Shown here in pieces: positions 17,115-26,069 of a DNA stretch of 64,000 bases; the stretch's first letter is position 1; every line of letters begins with the position of its first letter. Source of the stretch: Azospirillum sp. B510 (GTDB lineage Bacteria > Pseudomonadota > Alphaproteobacteria > Azospirillales > Azospirillaceae); the NCBI RefSeq assembly GCF_000010725.1, contig NC_013855.1:1039501-1103500 (forward strand). The letters are read 5' to 3'. Below the pieces are notes generated by a model that had not been told where the DNA came from, ran no database searches, and saw nothing but the letters and a program-made list of their open reading frames with translations. The translations under genes were made by a program, and so were the position numbers.

Positions 17115-17131
17115 ATGTAGGTTTCCTACAT
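17115..17131 (+). promoter_or_regulatory. Palindrome 2 upstream of adhE
   Basis: ATGTAG and CTACAT flank GTTTC, the same arms and the same 5-base spacing as the palindrome 164 bases upstream. It lies downstream of the FNR-like box and about 80 bases before the ATG, a position suited to repression. Confidence 0.6.
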
Positions 17132-17211
17132 ATCGCATGGAACCGAGAGATTCGGGAGTTCCGGGCCGGGAAACCGGCCGCATGGCGACACCCGACGGGA
17201 GACGCCCAATC

Positions 17212-19893
17212 ATGGTCACCACCGTTAAGACCCTTGCCGACCTCAATGCCCTGATCGCGCGTGTGAAGGCGGCGCAGCAGCGCTTCGCCGACTATCCGCA
17301 GGAGAAGGTCGACCTGATCTTCCGCAGCGCCGCCCTGGCCGCCGCCAACGCCCGCATCCCGCTTGCCAAGATGGCGGTGGAGGAGACCGGCATGGGCGTG
17401 ATGGAAGACAAGGTCATCAAGAACCATTTCGCCGCCGAATACATCTACAACAAATACAAGGACGACAAGACCTGCGGCGTCCTTTCCGAGGACAACGACG
17501 CCGGCATCCTCACCATCGCCGAGCCGGTCGGCCTGATCTGCGGCATCGTCCCCACCACCAACCCGACCTCGACCGCCATCTTCAAGGCGCTGATCGCGCT
17601 GAAGACCCGCAACGGCCTGGTCATCTCCCCCCATCCCCGCGCCCGCAAATCGACCTGCGAGGCCGCCCGCCTGGTGCTGGCCGCCGCGGTCGAGGCCGGC
17701 GCGCCCGACGACATCATCGGCTGGATCGACGCGCCGTCGCTGGAGCTGTCCAACGCGGTGATGCACCACCCGGACATCAACCTGATCCTGGCGACCGGCG
17801 GTCCGGGCATGGTCAAGGCCGCCTATTCGTCGGGCAAGCCCGCCATCGGCGTCGGCGCCGGCAACACCCCGGCGGTCATCGACGAGTTCGCCGACATCAA
17901 GCGCGCCGTCGCCTCCATCCTGATGTCCAAGACCTTCGACAATGGCGTCGTCTGCGCCTCGGAACAGTCGGCGGTGGTGGTCGACGCCGTCTATGACGCG
18001 GTGCGCGACCGTTTCGCCCATCATGGCGGCTACATCCTGTCGCCGCGCGAGGCCGACGCCGTGCGCAAGGTCCTGCTGACCGACGGCCATCTGAACGCCG
18101 ACATCGTCGGCCAGCCGGCCCACGCCATCGCCGGCATGGCCGGGTTGAACGTGCCGCTCGCCACCAAGGTGCTGATCGCCGAGGTCACCGACATCGACGA
18201 TGCCGAGGCCTTCGCCCATGAAAAGCTGTCGCCGACCCTGGCGCTCTACCGCGCCAAGGACTTCGCCGAGGCCTGCGACAAGGCCGCCGCCCTGGTGGCG
18301 CTGGGCGGCATCGGCCACACCTCGGTCCTCTACACCGACCAGGACCAGAAACAGGACCGCGTCCGCCATTTCGGCGACAGGATGAAGACCGCCCGCATCC
18401 TGATCAACACGCCCTCCTCCCATGGCGGCATCGGCGATCTCTACAATTTCCGTCTGGCCCCGTCGCTGACGCTGGGCTGCGGGTCGTGGGGCGGCAACTC
18501 GATCTCCGAGAATGTCGGGCCGCAGCACCTGATCAACAAGAAGACGGTGGCGAAGAGGGCGGAGAACATGCTGTGGCACAAGCTGCCCAAATCGATCTAT
18601 TTCCGCCGCGGCTGCCTGCCCTTCGCGCTGGAGGAACTGCGCGGCAAGAAGCGCTGCCTGATCGTCACCGACCGTTTCCTGTTCGAGAACGGCCATGTCA
18701 ACGACAGCGTGCGCGTCCTGAAATCGCTGGGCCTTGAGGTCGAGACCTTCTTCGAGGTCAGCGCCGACCCGACGCTGGCGGTGGTGCGCAAGGGCGTGGC
18801 GCTCGCCAACGCCTTCCAGCCCGACGTCATCCTGGCGCTGGGCGGCGGCTCGCCGATGGACGCGGCCAAGATCATCTGGGTGATGTACGAGGCGCCCGAC
18901 GTGGCGTTCGAGGATCTGGCCCTGCGCTTCATGGACATCCGCAAGCGCATCTACACCTTCCCCAAGCTGGGGGTGAAGGCGCAGCTGGTGGCGGTGCCGA
19001 CCACCTCGGGCACCGGGTCGGAGGTCACCCCCTTCGCCGTGGTGACCGACGAGCGCACCGGAACCAAATATCCGATCGCCGATTACGAGCTGACGCCGAC
19101 GATGGCGATCGTCGACGCCAATCTGGTGATGGAGATGCCCAAGGGGCTGACGGCGGCCGGCGGCATCGACGCGGTGACCCATGCGCTGGAGGCCTATGTC
19201 TCGGTGGTGGCCAACGAATATTCGGACGGCCAGGCGCTCCAGGCGCTGAAGCTGCTGAAGGAGCATCTGCCCTCGGCCTACCGCAACGGGGCGCAGGACC
19301 CGAAGGCGCGCGAGCTGGTGCACAATGCGGCCACGCTGGCCGGCATCGCCTTCGCCAACGCCTTCCTCGGCGTCTGCCATTCGATGGCGCACAAGCTGGG
19401 GGCGGAGTTCCACATCCCGCACGGCATCGCCAACGCCCTGCTGATCGCCAACGTCATCCGCTACAACGCGGCGGACATCCCGACCAAGCAGACGGCGTTC
19501 AGCCAGTATGACCGGCCCAAGGGGGTGGCGCGCTATGCCCAGATCGCCCGCCACCTCGATCTCGGCGGCAGCCGCGACCATGAGCGGGTCGAGAAGCTGA
19601 TCCAGTGGGTCGAGGAGATGAAGCGGGCGTTGGACATCCCGGCCTCGATCCAGGCGGCGGGCGTGGCGGAGGCGGCCTTCCTCGCCAAGGTCGACGCGCT
19701 GGCCGAGGCGGCCTTCGACGACCAGTGCACCGGCGCCAACCCGCGCTATCCGCTGGTGGCGGAGATCCGGCAGCTGCTGCTCGACAGCTATTACGGCCGC
19801 GCCTATGCCGAACCGTCGGCCCAGGACGCGGCACCGGTCGAGGCCAAGCCTTCCGCGAAAGCCGCCCGCAAGGAAGCGGCGACGGCCAAATAA
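17212..19893 (+). CDS. adhE: Bifunctional acetaldehyde-CoA/alcohol dehydrogenase
   Basis: An 893-residue fusion enzyme reducing acetyl-CoA to acetaldehyde and then to ethanol, with NADH. Residues 1-440 form the aldehyde dehydrogenase part, with the catalytic cysteine in NGVVCASEQSAVV and the VGAGNTP cofactor loop. The remainder is the iron-dependent alcohol dehydrogenase, with LGGGSPMDAAK binding NAD and DAVTHALEAYVS and GVCHSMAHKLGAEFHIPHG supplying the iron ligands. I start at ATG 17212 (MVTTVKTL); upstream in-frame ATGs lack family similarity. AdhE normally assembles as filaments. An FNR-like box and paired palindromes upstream point to anaerobic control. A small ORF follows after 27 bases. 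Confidence 0.95.
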   Translation: MVTTVKTLADLNALIARVKAAQQRFADYPQEKVDLIFRSAALAAANARIPLAKMAVEETGMGVMEDKVIKNHFAAEYIYNKYKDDKTCGVLSEDNDAGILTIAEPVGLICGIVPTTNPTSTAIFKALIALKTRNGLVISPHPRARKSTCEAARLVLAAAVEAGAPDDIIGWIDAPSLELSNAVMHHPDINLILATGGPGMVKAAYSSGKPAIGVGAGNTPAVIDEFADIKRAVASILMSKTFDNGVVCASEQSAVVVDAVYDAVRDRFAHHGGYILSPREADAVRKVLLTDGHLNADIVGQPAHAIAGMAGLNVPLATKVLIAEVTDIDDAEAFAHEKLSPTLALYRAKDFAEACDKAAALVALGGIGHTSVLYTDQDQKQDRVRHFGDRMKTARILINTPSSHGGIGDLYNFRLAPSLTLGCGSWGGNSISENVGPQHLINKKTVAKRAENMLWHKLPKSIYFRRGCLPFALEELRGKKRCLIVTDRFLFENGHVNDSVRVLKSLGLEVETFFEVSADPTLAVVRKGVALANAFQPDVILALGGGSPMDAAKIIWVMYEAPDVAFEDLALRFMDIRKRIYTFPKLGVKAQLVAVPTTSGTGSEVTPFAVVTDERTGTKYPIADYELTPTMAIVDANLVMEMPKGLTAAGGIDAVTHALEAYVSVVANEYSDGQALQALKLLKEHLPSAYRNGAQDPKARELVHNAATLAGIAFANAFLGVCHSMAHKLGAEFHIPHGIANALLIANVIRYNAADIPTKQTAFSQYDRPKGVARYAQIARHLDLGGSRDHERVEKLIQWVEEMKRALDIPASIQAAGVAEAAFLAKVDALAEAAFDDQCTGANPRYPLVAEIRQLLLDSYYGRAYAEPSAQDAAPVEAKPSAKAARKEAATAK

Positions 19894-19920
19894 CAATCCT
19901 TCATATCGAGGACCGGGATC

Positions 19921-20181
19921 ATGAGCAAAGCGATCATGTGGGCCGAAGCCGATGCCCGCGGTTTTGAAACCGAATGCCTGTTCAACGAGGACAACCGCAG
20001 CTACGAGGTGCTGGTCTCCGCCAAGGGGTTGGGGGCCAAGGGTCTGGGAATTGGCCGGGCGGAGAGCTTTCCGGTGGTCGAGGACCCCGGCCTGGGCATG
20101 AGCCCCGCCGACCTGCACCAGTCGATCAAGCTGGCCGACCGGCTGGTGTGGGAGATGGAGCGCTCGCTGGGCGACCTCTGA
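19921..20181 (+). CDS. Small conserved-looking hypothetical protein (86 aa) behind adhE
   Basis: An 86-residue acidic soluble protein, MSKAIMWAEADARGFETECL and onwards, with no signal peptide or membrane segment. It starts 27 bases after adhE and is followed by an excellent terminator, so it is the second gene of the adhE transcript. I do not recognise a family. Its middle holds a glycine-rich GLGAKGLGIGR loop. Position suggests an accessory role to AdhE, which is an inference. Confidence 0.65.
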   Translation: MSKAIMWAEADARGFETECLFNEDNRSYEVLVSAKGLGAKGLGIGRAESFPVVEDPGLGMSPADLHQSIKLADRLVWEMERSLGDL

Positions 20182-20226
20182 CACGGGAGGGGAACGGCGG
20201 CGACGCCGGTCCCCTGGAGAACGGAG

Positions 20227-20259
20227 CGGGGCGGGGTGCGACGGCATCCCGCCCCGTTT
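20227..20259 (+). terminator. Rho-independent terminator of the adhE operon
   Basis: CGGGGCGGGGTGC (20227-20239) pairs with GCATCCCGCCCCG (20244-20256), 13 pairs with one G-T, around a 4-base loop, followed by TTTCC. Confidence 0.8.
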
Positions 20260-20414
20260 CCATGCGCGCATGCCGGCATAAGGGGAAAACACGGGATCGA
20301 CACATTGCTGAAGATGCGGACTATCTGATAGGTCTGGGTGGCCGGACGCCGTCGCCCCGGCCCTCCACCCCGTTCCCGCTTCCCACCCCGGTTCCGCAGC
20401 CCTGGCGCCCGCCG

Positions 20415-20963
20415 ATGTCCTCAGACCGCGTCCCTCCGTCCTCTTCCCCTTTGCCCGCTTTTCCCCTGGCCTCCGCCCCCCGGCTTCCACCCCCGCTTCG
20501 CCGCGCCGACCGGCTGCTCGGCCGGATCGTCGGGGCCGGACGCTGGCTGGTCTTCGCCGTGACCCTGCTGCTGTTCCTGCAATGGCCGTTGCGCGACCTG
20601 CTGCAAGCCTATTCGCGCGAGGCCAACGACCTCGCCCAGTGGCTGTTCGCGCTCTATGTCTCGATGGCCGTTCCCTATGCGACGCGGGCCGGCACGCATC
20701 TCGCCGCCGACAGCCTCGGGCACCGGCTGCCACGGGCGTTGCGGGCGAGGCTGGACAGGCTGGGCGCCCTTCTGGTGCTGCTCCCCTGGTCGCTGTTCAT
20801 CCTGGTCACCGGCTGGGGGATGGTCTCCCGCTCCGTCCTGCAACTGGAAACCTTTCCCGACACCTTCAATCCGGGATACTTCATCGTAAAGGCCAGCGCT
20901 TGGCTCATGGCCCTGCTGACCCTGCTCCAGGCCCTGCTCGACACCGCGCGCGGGAGGAGTTGA
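20415..20963 (+). CDS. TRAP transporter small membrane subunit (DctQ)
   Basis: A 182-residue protein with a proline-rich, charged N-terminus of about 35 residues and then four membrane helices, the DctQ plan. REANDLAQWLFALYVSMAVPYATRAG is the conserved core of the small subunit with the helix 2-3 region. It starts at ATG 20415; no strong ribosome site is visible. DctQ helps anchor the large subunit and is needed for substrate uptake driven by sodium or proton gradients. The large subunit gene follows after 2 bases, but it is frameshifted. No DctP binding protein gene is present nearby. Confidence 0.8.
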   Translation: MSSDRVPPSSSPLPAFPLASAPRLPPPLRRADRLLGRIVGAGRWLVFAVTLLLFLQWPLRDLLQAYSREANDLAQWLFALYVSMAVPYATRAGTHLAADSLGHRLPRALRARLDRLGALLVLLPWSLFILVTGWGMVSRSVLQLETFPDTFNPGYFIVKASAWLMALLTLLQALLDTARGRS

Positions 20964-21626
20964 GCATGGAGGCGGCGGGCCTGGTGATGCTGGTGCTGGT
21001 CGCGGCCTTGCTGACGACCGGCCTGCCGGCCTGGGTGGTGCTGATCGCGGTGTCCCTGTCCGCAGCGGCGCTGGGGGTGGCGGCCGGCGGGCTGGATGGC
21101 GGGCTGCTGATGGCGCTGGCGCCGCGTCTCGTCGGGTTGCTGGAGAACGACCTGCTCCAGGCGCTGCCGCTCTATGTGCTGATGGGCGCGCTGCTGAACC
21201 GCCTGCCGCTGGCCGGGATCCTGTTCCGGGCCGGGACGGCGGCGATGGGCGGCCACCGGTCGGGGCCGCTGGTCTCCGCCATGGGGCTGGGGGCGCTGCT
21301 GGCGCCGATGAACGGGTCGGTCGCCGCCAGCGTCGCCACCCTGTCGCGGGTGGTGCTGCCGCGTCTGCGCGCCCATGGCGTCCCCAATGGCCAGGGGCTG
21401 GCCGTGGTCTGCGTGGCGAGCACGCTGGGCGTCGTGGTACCGCCGTCGCTGGTGCTGATCCTGCTGGGCGACGCGATGATGCGCGCCCACACCGAGGCCG
21501 CGAACGCGATCGGCCCGGCCGCCGGACATGTCGTCCGGGTCATCAACACCCAGGACGTGTTCCGCGGCGCGCTCGCCCCGGCGGGACTGTTCCTGGCGCT
21601 GTGCCTCGTCCTGTCCTGGTGGAGCG

Positions 21627-21669
21627 GGCGGCGCCGGCCGGCGGCGGCGCCGGCCGGCGGCGGCGCCGG
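21627..21669. repeat. 16-bp tandem repeat (2.7 units) causing the dctM frameshift
   Basis: Every base from 21627 to 21653 is repeated 16 positions later (to 21669); the match fails at 21626 and 21670. The unit is GGCGGCGCC-containing and self-complementary, so it favours slippage. It encodes the Gly/Ala/Arg-rich loop in the middle of DctM. Confidence 0.9.
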
Positions 21670-22224
21670 ACGGGCAGGCCCCGGCCGAGCCGCCGCTGGG
21701 CCTCGTCGGCTGGGTGACGGCACTGGCGACGCTGCTGTTCGTCGGCGGGCTGCTGGCGGCGGTGGCGGCGGGGTATCTCTATGCGGTCGAGGCGGCGGCG
21801 ATGGGGGCGGTGACCCTGCTCGTCTTCGGCCTCGCCAGCCGGTCGCTGGACCGCGCCGCGATGGAGGCGGTGCTGCACGACACCATGGCGGTGACGGGGG
21901 CGTTGTTCGCCCTGTTCGTCGGCGCCACCACCTTCACCCTGGTGTTCCGCGGCTTCGGCACCGACCGGCTGCTCGACGGGCTGGTCGCCGCCCTTCCCGG
22001 CGGCGGGGCCGGGGCGACGCTGGGCGTCATGGCGATGATCGCCGCCTGCGCCTTCGTGCTGGACGCCTTCGAGATCATCTTCGTCGTCATTCCGGTCCTG
22101 ATGCCGCCGCTGCTGGTCCGGGTGCCCGACGCGGTATGGGTGTCGGTGCTGGTGCTGCTGACGCTCCAGGTCAGCTTCCTCATCCCGCCGCTCGGCTATG
22201 CGGTGATGATGGTGCGCGGCGCCG

Positions 22225-22264
22225 CCGGGGCCGGGGCCGGGGCCGGGGCCGGGGCCGGGGCCGG
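22225..22264. repeat. CCGGGG hexanucleotide repeat (6.7 units) inside dctM
   Basis: Six perfect CCGGGG units plus CCGG. In the DctM frame it encodes alternating Ala and Gly in a loop before the last helices. Gain or loss of units keeps the frame. Confidence 0.9.
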
Positions 22265-22699
22265 CGACATGATGCGCGGGCTGATCCGCGCCCTGGCCCC
22301 CTATCTGGCCGCACAGGCCGTGGTGCTGGGGGTGACGCTGGCGGTCCCCTCCTTCGTCCATGTGATGGAGCCGGCGGACGATCCCAACGCCGCGCCGGCC
22401 TTGAGCGACGAGGAGGCCAGGAACCAGCTCCGCTCCATGATCCCGATGCCGGCGGACGACGACTGACGGCATCGGCCGTCCACGCCCGCCGCGGCTGGGG
22501 TCTTTGTCACCTCCCGATCCGCGACCGCGGCAACGCCCCCGCGCCGGCGCGATGGAAAGCCGTGGGACTCCGGCAGAGGCAGGGCTGAACCGCGCCGGCT
22601 CCCCCTATGCCGCGCCGCGGCGGTCGGCTAGGCTGATTGAAAGAATCGGTTGCGGGACAGGTACCAGGATTGCTCGAAGACGATGATGCGCGGATCGCG

Positions 22700-24544
22700 A
22701 TGACGACACCCATGACGCCCGCCCCGACCGCGCCGCCGATCCCCGCCCGCGAGGCGGAACGGCTCGCGGCACTCCAGCGATACGAGTTGCTCGACACCCC
22801 GGCGGAGCCGGCCTTCGACCAGATCACCCGTCTGGCCGCCAAGCTGCTGAAGGTGCCGGTGGCGCTGATCTCGCTGGTGGACCACGACCGGCAATGGTTC
22901 AAATCGCGGATCGGGCTGCCGGTGCGGGAGACGCCGCGCGAGCATGCCTTCTGCGCCCATGCGCTCGCCTCCGATGCGCTGTTCGTGGTCGGCGATGCCC
23001 GGCGGGACGATCGCTTCGCCGGCAACCCGCTGGTGACCGGCGACCCCAACATCCGCTTCTATGCCGGAGCACCGTTGCGCACAGCCGACGGGTTGGCGCT
23101 CGGCACCATCTGCGTGATGGACGACCAGCCCCGCCCGGCCCTGACCCCGGAGGAGGAGGAGGCGCTGCGCGACCTGTCGGCGATGACGATGGCGCATATC
23201 GAGGCGCGGCGCGCCGTCGGCTACCTGCATCCGGTCACCTCGCTGTCCAACCGCTTCCGCTTCCTGGCCGACCTCGATGCGCTGCTGGCGGCTCCGGCGG
23301 GGGGCGATGCGCTGGGAACGGTGGTGGTGATCGACACCGCGGCCTCCCAGCAATTCGCCGAACTGACCCGCGTGCTGGGGCAGACCTGCGCCGACGCCTT
23401 CGAGATCGATTGCGCCCGCCGCATCGCCGCCGGCCTGCCGGTACGGACCCGGCTCTATCACCTGTCGCCGGCCCGTTTCGCCTGCATCCTGCCGGAGCGG
23501 CCGGGCGGCGGGGCGGCGGCGGACGCTCTCCCCGCCATGCTCGGCCGCATCGGCGCGGCGCTGCACAACCCGTTCCTCTATGACGGCGTGCCGATCACCA
23601 CATCGGCCGGCATCGGCTTCGTCTCCCGCCCGGAGCGGCCGGCGGAAAGCGTCGAGTTGCTGCGGGCGGCGACCAGCGCCGCCCACCAGTCCCTGGAAAC
23701 GCGGAAGCCCTGGTGCGCCTATGACGCGGAGCGGGACCGCGCCGCCCACCGCAACTTCCTGCTGCTGCGCAGCCTGACCGAGGCGATGGGCGGGGACGGC
23801 CAGCTCCATATGGCCTATCAGCCGAAGATCGACCTGCGCACCGACCGGTGCATCGGCGCGGAGGCGCTGCTGCGCTGGACCCATCCGGAGCTGGGGCCGG
23901 TCTCTCCGGCGGAATTCGTGCCGCTGGTGGAACGGACGGCGCTGATGCGCCCCCTGACCGAATGGGTGATCGCCGCGGTGCTGGCGCAGGTAGCCGGTTG
24001 GCGCCGGCGCGGAATCGCCCTGCCGGTGTCGATCAACATTTCGATGCTGGACCTCGGCGCCGGCGATTTCGCCGACCGGGTGGCGGCCATGCTGGACAGC
24101 CACGGCGTGCGGACGGACTGGATCGATTTCGAGGTGACGGAAAGCGCCCTGATGACCGACCGGGCGGAGGTCGATCGCCAACTCCTCGCCCTGCGCCGGA
24201 TGGGGATCGCGGTCGAAATCGACGATTTCGGCACCGGGCAGAGCGCCCTGTCCTACCTGAAGGACATTCCGGCGACGGCGGTGAAGATCGACCAGCGCTT
24301 CATCCGCTCGATCGCCACCGAGCGGAACGACCAGATCATGGTCCGCTCGACCATCGATCTCGCCCATGAGCTGGGCTATCTCGTCGTCGCCGAAGGGGTG
24401 GAAACGCGGGAGGCCTATGAGTGGCTGCGCCGGCACGGCTGCGATTTCGGCCAGGGCTATCTGATGTCCCGGCCACTGGCGCCGTCGGCCTTGGAGGACT
24501 GGCTGGCGGCGGGGGCCTTCCGTCCCGCCGCCCTGCCGGCCTGA
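22700..24544 (+). CDS. GAF - degenerate GGDEF - EAL cyclic-di-GMP phosphodiesterase
   Basis: A 614-residue cytosolic protein. Residues about 15-170 form a GAF sensor domain (ERLAALQRYELLDTPAEPAF to GTICVMDD). Residues about 180-340 resemble GGDEF, but the active-site loop reads LSPARFACIL, so it cannot make c-di-GMP. Residues about 360-600 are a complete EAL domain with EALLRW, the asparagine in SINIS, EVTESAL, DDFGTGQSALSYL, KIDQRFI and AEGVET, so it should hydrolyse c-di-GMP. The start is uncertain: ATG 22700 is taken, while an in-frame TTG at 22637 would add 21 residues. No operon partners. Confidence 0.88.
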   Translation: MTTPMTPAPTAPPIPAREAERLAALQRYELLDTPAEPAFDQITRLAAKLLKVPVALISLVDHDRQWFKSRIGLPVRETPREHAFCAHALASDALFVVGDARRDDRFAGNPLVTGDPNIRFYAGAPLRTADGLALGTICVMDDQPRPALTPEEEEALRDLSAMTMAHIEARRAVGYLHPVTSLSNRFRFLADLDALLAAPAGGDALGTVVVIDTAASQQFAELTRVLGQTCADAFEIDCARRIAAGLPVRTRLYHLSPARFACILPERPGGGAAADALPAMLGRIGAALHNPFLYDGVPITTSAGIGFVSRPERPAESVELLRAATSAAHQSLETRKPWCAYDAERDRAAHRNFLLLRSLTEAMGGDGQLHMAYQPKIDLRTDRCIGAEALLRWTHPELGPVSPAEFVPLVERTALMRPLTEWVIAAVLAQVAGWRRRGIALPVSINISMLDLGAGDFADRVAAMLDSHGVRTDWIDFEVTESALMTDRAEVDRQLLALRRMGIAVEIDDFGTGQSALSYLKDIPATAVKIDQRFIRSIATERNDQIMVRSTIDLAHELGYLVVAEGVETREAYEWLRRHGCDFGQGYLMSRPLAPSALEDWLAAGAFRPAALPA

Positions 24545-24577
24545 CGTGCGATCCGACGGAAGATCACATGCCTGGCG

Positions 24578-25966
24578 TCACGCCGCCGCGCGGCAGGCGG
24601 CGATGGAGGCGCGTTCGACCGCCGCGTAGAGGTCGAACGGGTCCAGCACCGGGATGCCGAGATCGGCTTCGAAGCGCTGCTGGTTCGGGCTGGCGGCGAA
24701 ATCCTGCCGGGCGTCATCGCCCAGGTTGGACTGGAAGATGCCGGCGGCGCTGACCGGCAGGAAATCCTCGTACACCACCGGGTCGAAGCGGACGAGACCG
24801 GCCTCGATCAGCGTTTCCAGATCGCTCCCCGGCGCCGGGGGGGCCTTGCGTCCGGCCTCGGTCAGCGTATAGCTGAAATAGCCCAGCCCCTGGCGGCGGA
24901 TCTCGTCCCAGCTGTCGGGGAAGGGGGCGAAGACCTCCCCGAGGGAGGCCATGTACCGCGCGGCGTTGGAGCCGTCGGCGGCCGGGGCGACGATGCGGCG
25001 GGACTCCTGCAACAGCCGGTCATAGAGCGCCCGCCCCTTCGGCGTCAGCGCGATGCCGCGCTGTTCGATCTCGCCGAAGCGGGCGGTATGGACACCCGGA
25101 CGCCAGCCGTCGCCGCCGCCAGCGCCGGCCTGGAAATCGACCGGCTCGCTCAGCGCCTTGAAGGAGGTCTGGCGCAGCAGGATCGGGCAGCGCCGGGTCG
25201 GCGGGCCTTCCACCACCGCCTTCGGCGCGATGCCCTTTTCCGGCATCAGGCGCTGCACCGCGTCGATGTCGAGCGTGCGCGGCGTCAGATGGTTGATGTG
25301 CGGCCCCTTGAAGGACACCACGTCGGCGATCAGCCGATGGGCGTCATGCAGGCGCTTGTAGAGCTCCAGCGGCACATTGGCCCGGCTGTGCCAGCGGAAG
25401 GTCTCCAGCGCCTCGGCGACGAAACGGGCGGCGTCCTCCTCGTCCAGCCCGCCCTCGGCCTCGGCCTGTTCGATCAGGGCGAGACAGCCGGGGGTGAATA
25501 TGCTGCGGGCCGCCAGCACCCGCTCCGCCTCCCCGCGCAACGCCGCGTCGGCGATCAGGTCGAGCCGCAGCAGCGAGGTGAAGACGCGGAAGGGGTTGCG
25601 GTTCAGCGCCGCCTCGTCCACCGGACGGAAGGCGGTGGAATGGACGGGTACCCCGGCCTCCGACAGGTCGTAATAGCCGACCGCCCGCATGCCCATCACC
25701 GCGAACAGCCGGCGCATGGTCGACAGTTCCGCCGCGGTGCCGAGGCGGATGGCTCCGTGGCGCTCCTCGGTGATGCGGTCGAGGCCGCCGCCGGCCTCCA
25801 GGCGATGGCGCTCCGCCGGATCGGCGGCCAGCACCGCCGCGTTCACCTCCGACACCAGCTCGACGAGCGTCTGATAGGCCGGCACCTCCGTCCGATACAT
25901 CTCCGACATGGCGCCGGAGAACAGGCTGCGGATCGCATCGGGGCTCAGGATCGTCTGGACGCTCAT
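24578..25966 (-). CDS. hglS: 2-oxoadipate dioxygenase/decarboxylase (HglS, DUF1338)
   Basis: A 462-residue non-haem iron enzyme that converts 2-oxoadipate to D-2-hydroxyglutarate in bacterial lysine degradation. The metal-binding histidines expected for the family fall at His70 (RITEERHGAI) and His226 (GPHINHLTPR); Glu299 in ARFGEIEQRG is the likely third ligand. Arg, Ser and Glu residues of the surrounding VOC-like barrel, as in PVHSTAFRPVDE, are conserved. The gene is followed upstream by a LysR gene on the same strand, with a divergent pipecolate oxidase-like gene beyond it. These three make a coherent lysine catabolism group. Confidence 0.85.
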   Translation of the reverse strand: MSVQTILSPDAIRSLFSGAMSEMYRTEVPAYQTLVELVSEVNAAVLAADPAERHRLEAGGGLDRITEERHGAIRLGTAAELSTMRRLFAVMGMRAVGYYDLSEAGVPVHSTAFRPVDEAALNRNPFRVFTSLLRLDLIADAALRGEAERVLAARSIFTPGCLALIEQAEAEGGLDEEDAARFVAEALETFRWHSRANVPLELYKRLHDAHRLIADVVSFKGPHINHLTPRTLDIDAVQRLMPEKGIAPKAVVEGPPTRRCPILLRQTSFKALSEPVDFQAGAGGGDGWRPGVHTARFGEIEQRGIALTPKGRALYDRLLQESRRIVAPAADGSNAARYMASLGEVFAPFPDSWDEIRRQGLGYFSYTLTEAGRKAPPAPGSDLETLIEAGLVRFDPVVYEDFLPVSAAGIFQSNLGDDARQDFAASPNQQRFEADLGIPVLDPFDLYAAVERASIAACRAAA

Positions 25967-26069
25967 TCCAAATCTCGCTCGCGTTGGCTTGCCGGACCGG
26001 TCCGGTCCCTTCCAGGCTCCAGCTATAGCAACGGCGTGCGGCGATGGATTGCGATTGTTTTTCCCGACT

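Larger units (their letters stand above)
20966..22466 (+). pseudogene. TRAP transporter large permease (DctM), frameshifted by a 16-bp tandem duplication
   Basis: The frame from ATG 20966 encodes DctM-like membrane helices, with LPLYVLMGALLNR, GSVAASVATLSR and ASTLGVVVPPSLVLILLG, up to about 21630. The homologous continuation, VGATTFTLVFRGFG, CAFVLDAFEIIFVVIPVLMP and VSFLIPPLGYAVMM, is in the +1 frame up to TGA 22466. The switch falls in a 16-bp unit present 2.7 times at 21627-21669. Removing one unit joins the two parts into 494 codons, close to the usual size. So the gene is either inactivated, phase-variable or misread at the repeat. The substrate is unknown. Confidence 0.75.

Noticed and set aside
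20338..20414. Longer N-terminus of the DctQ gene
   Set aside because: Upstream in-frame sequence is proline-rich low-complexity DNA directly behind a terminator. DctQ similarity begins after residue 35 of the chosen start.
17071..20733. A 1220-codon open frame on the minus strand opposite adhE
   Set aside because: It is a shadow of the high-GC adhE gene: low-complexity His/Arg/Gly/Asp-rich translation, no family motifs, and it runs through promoters and terminators of real genes.
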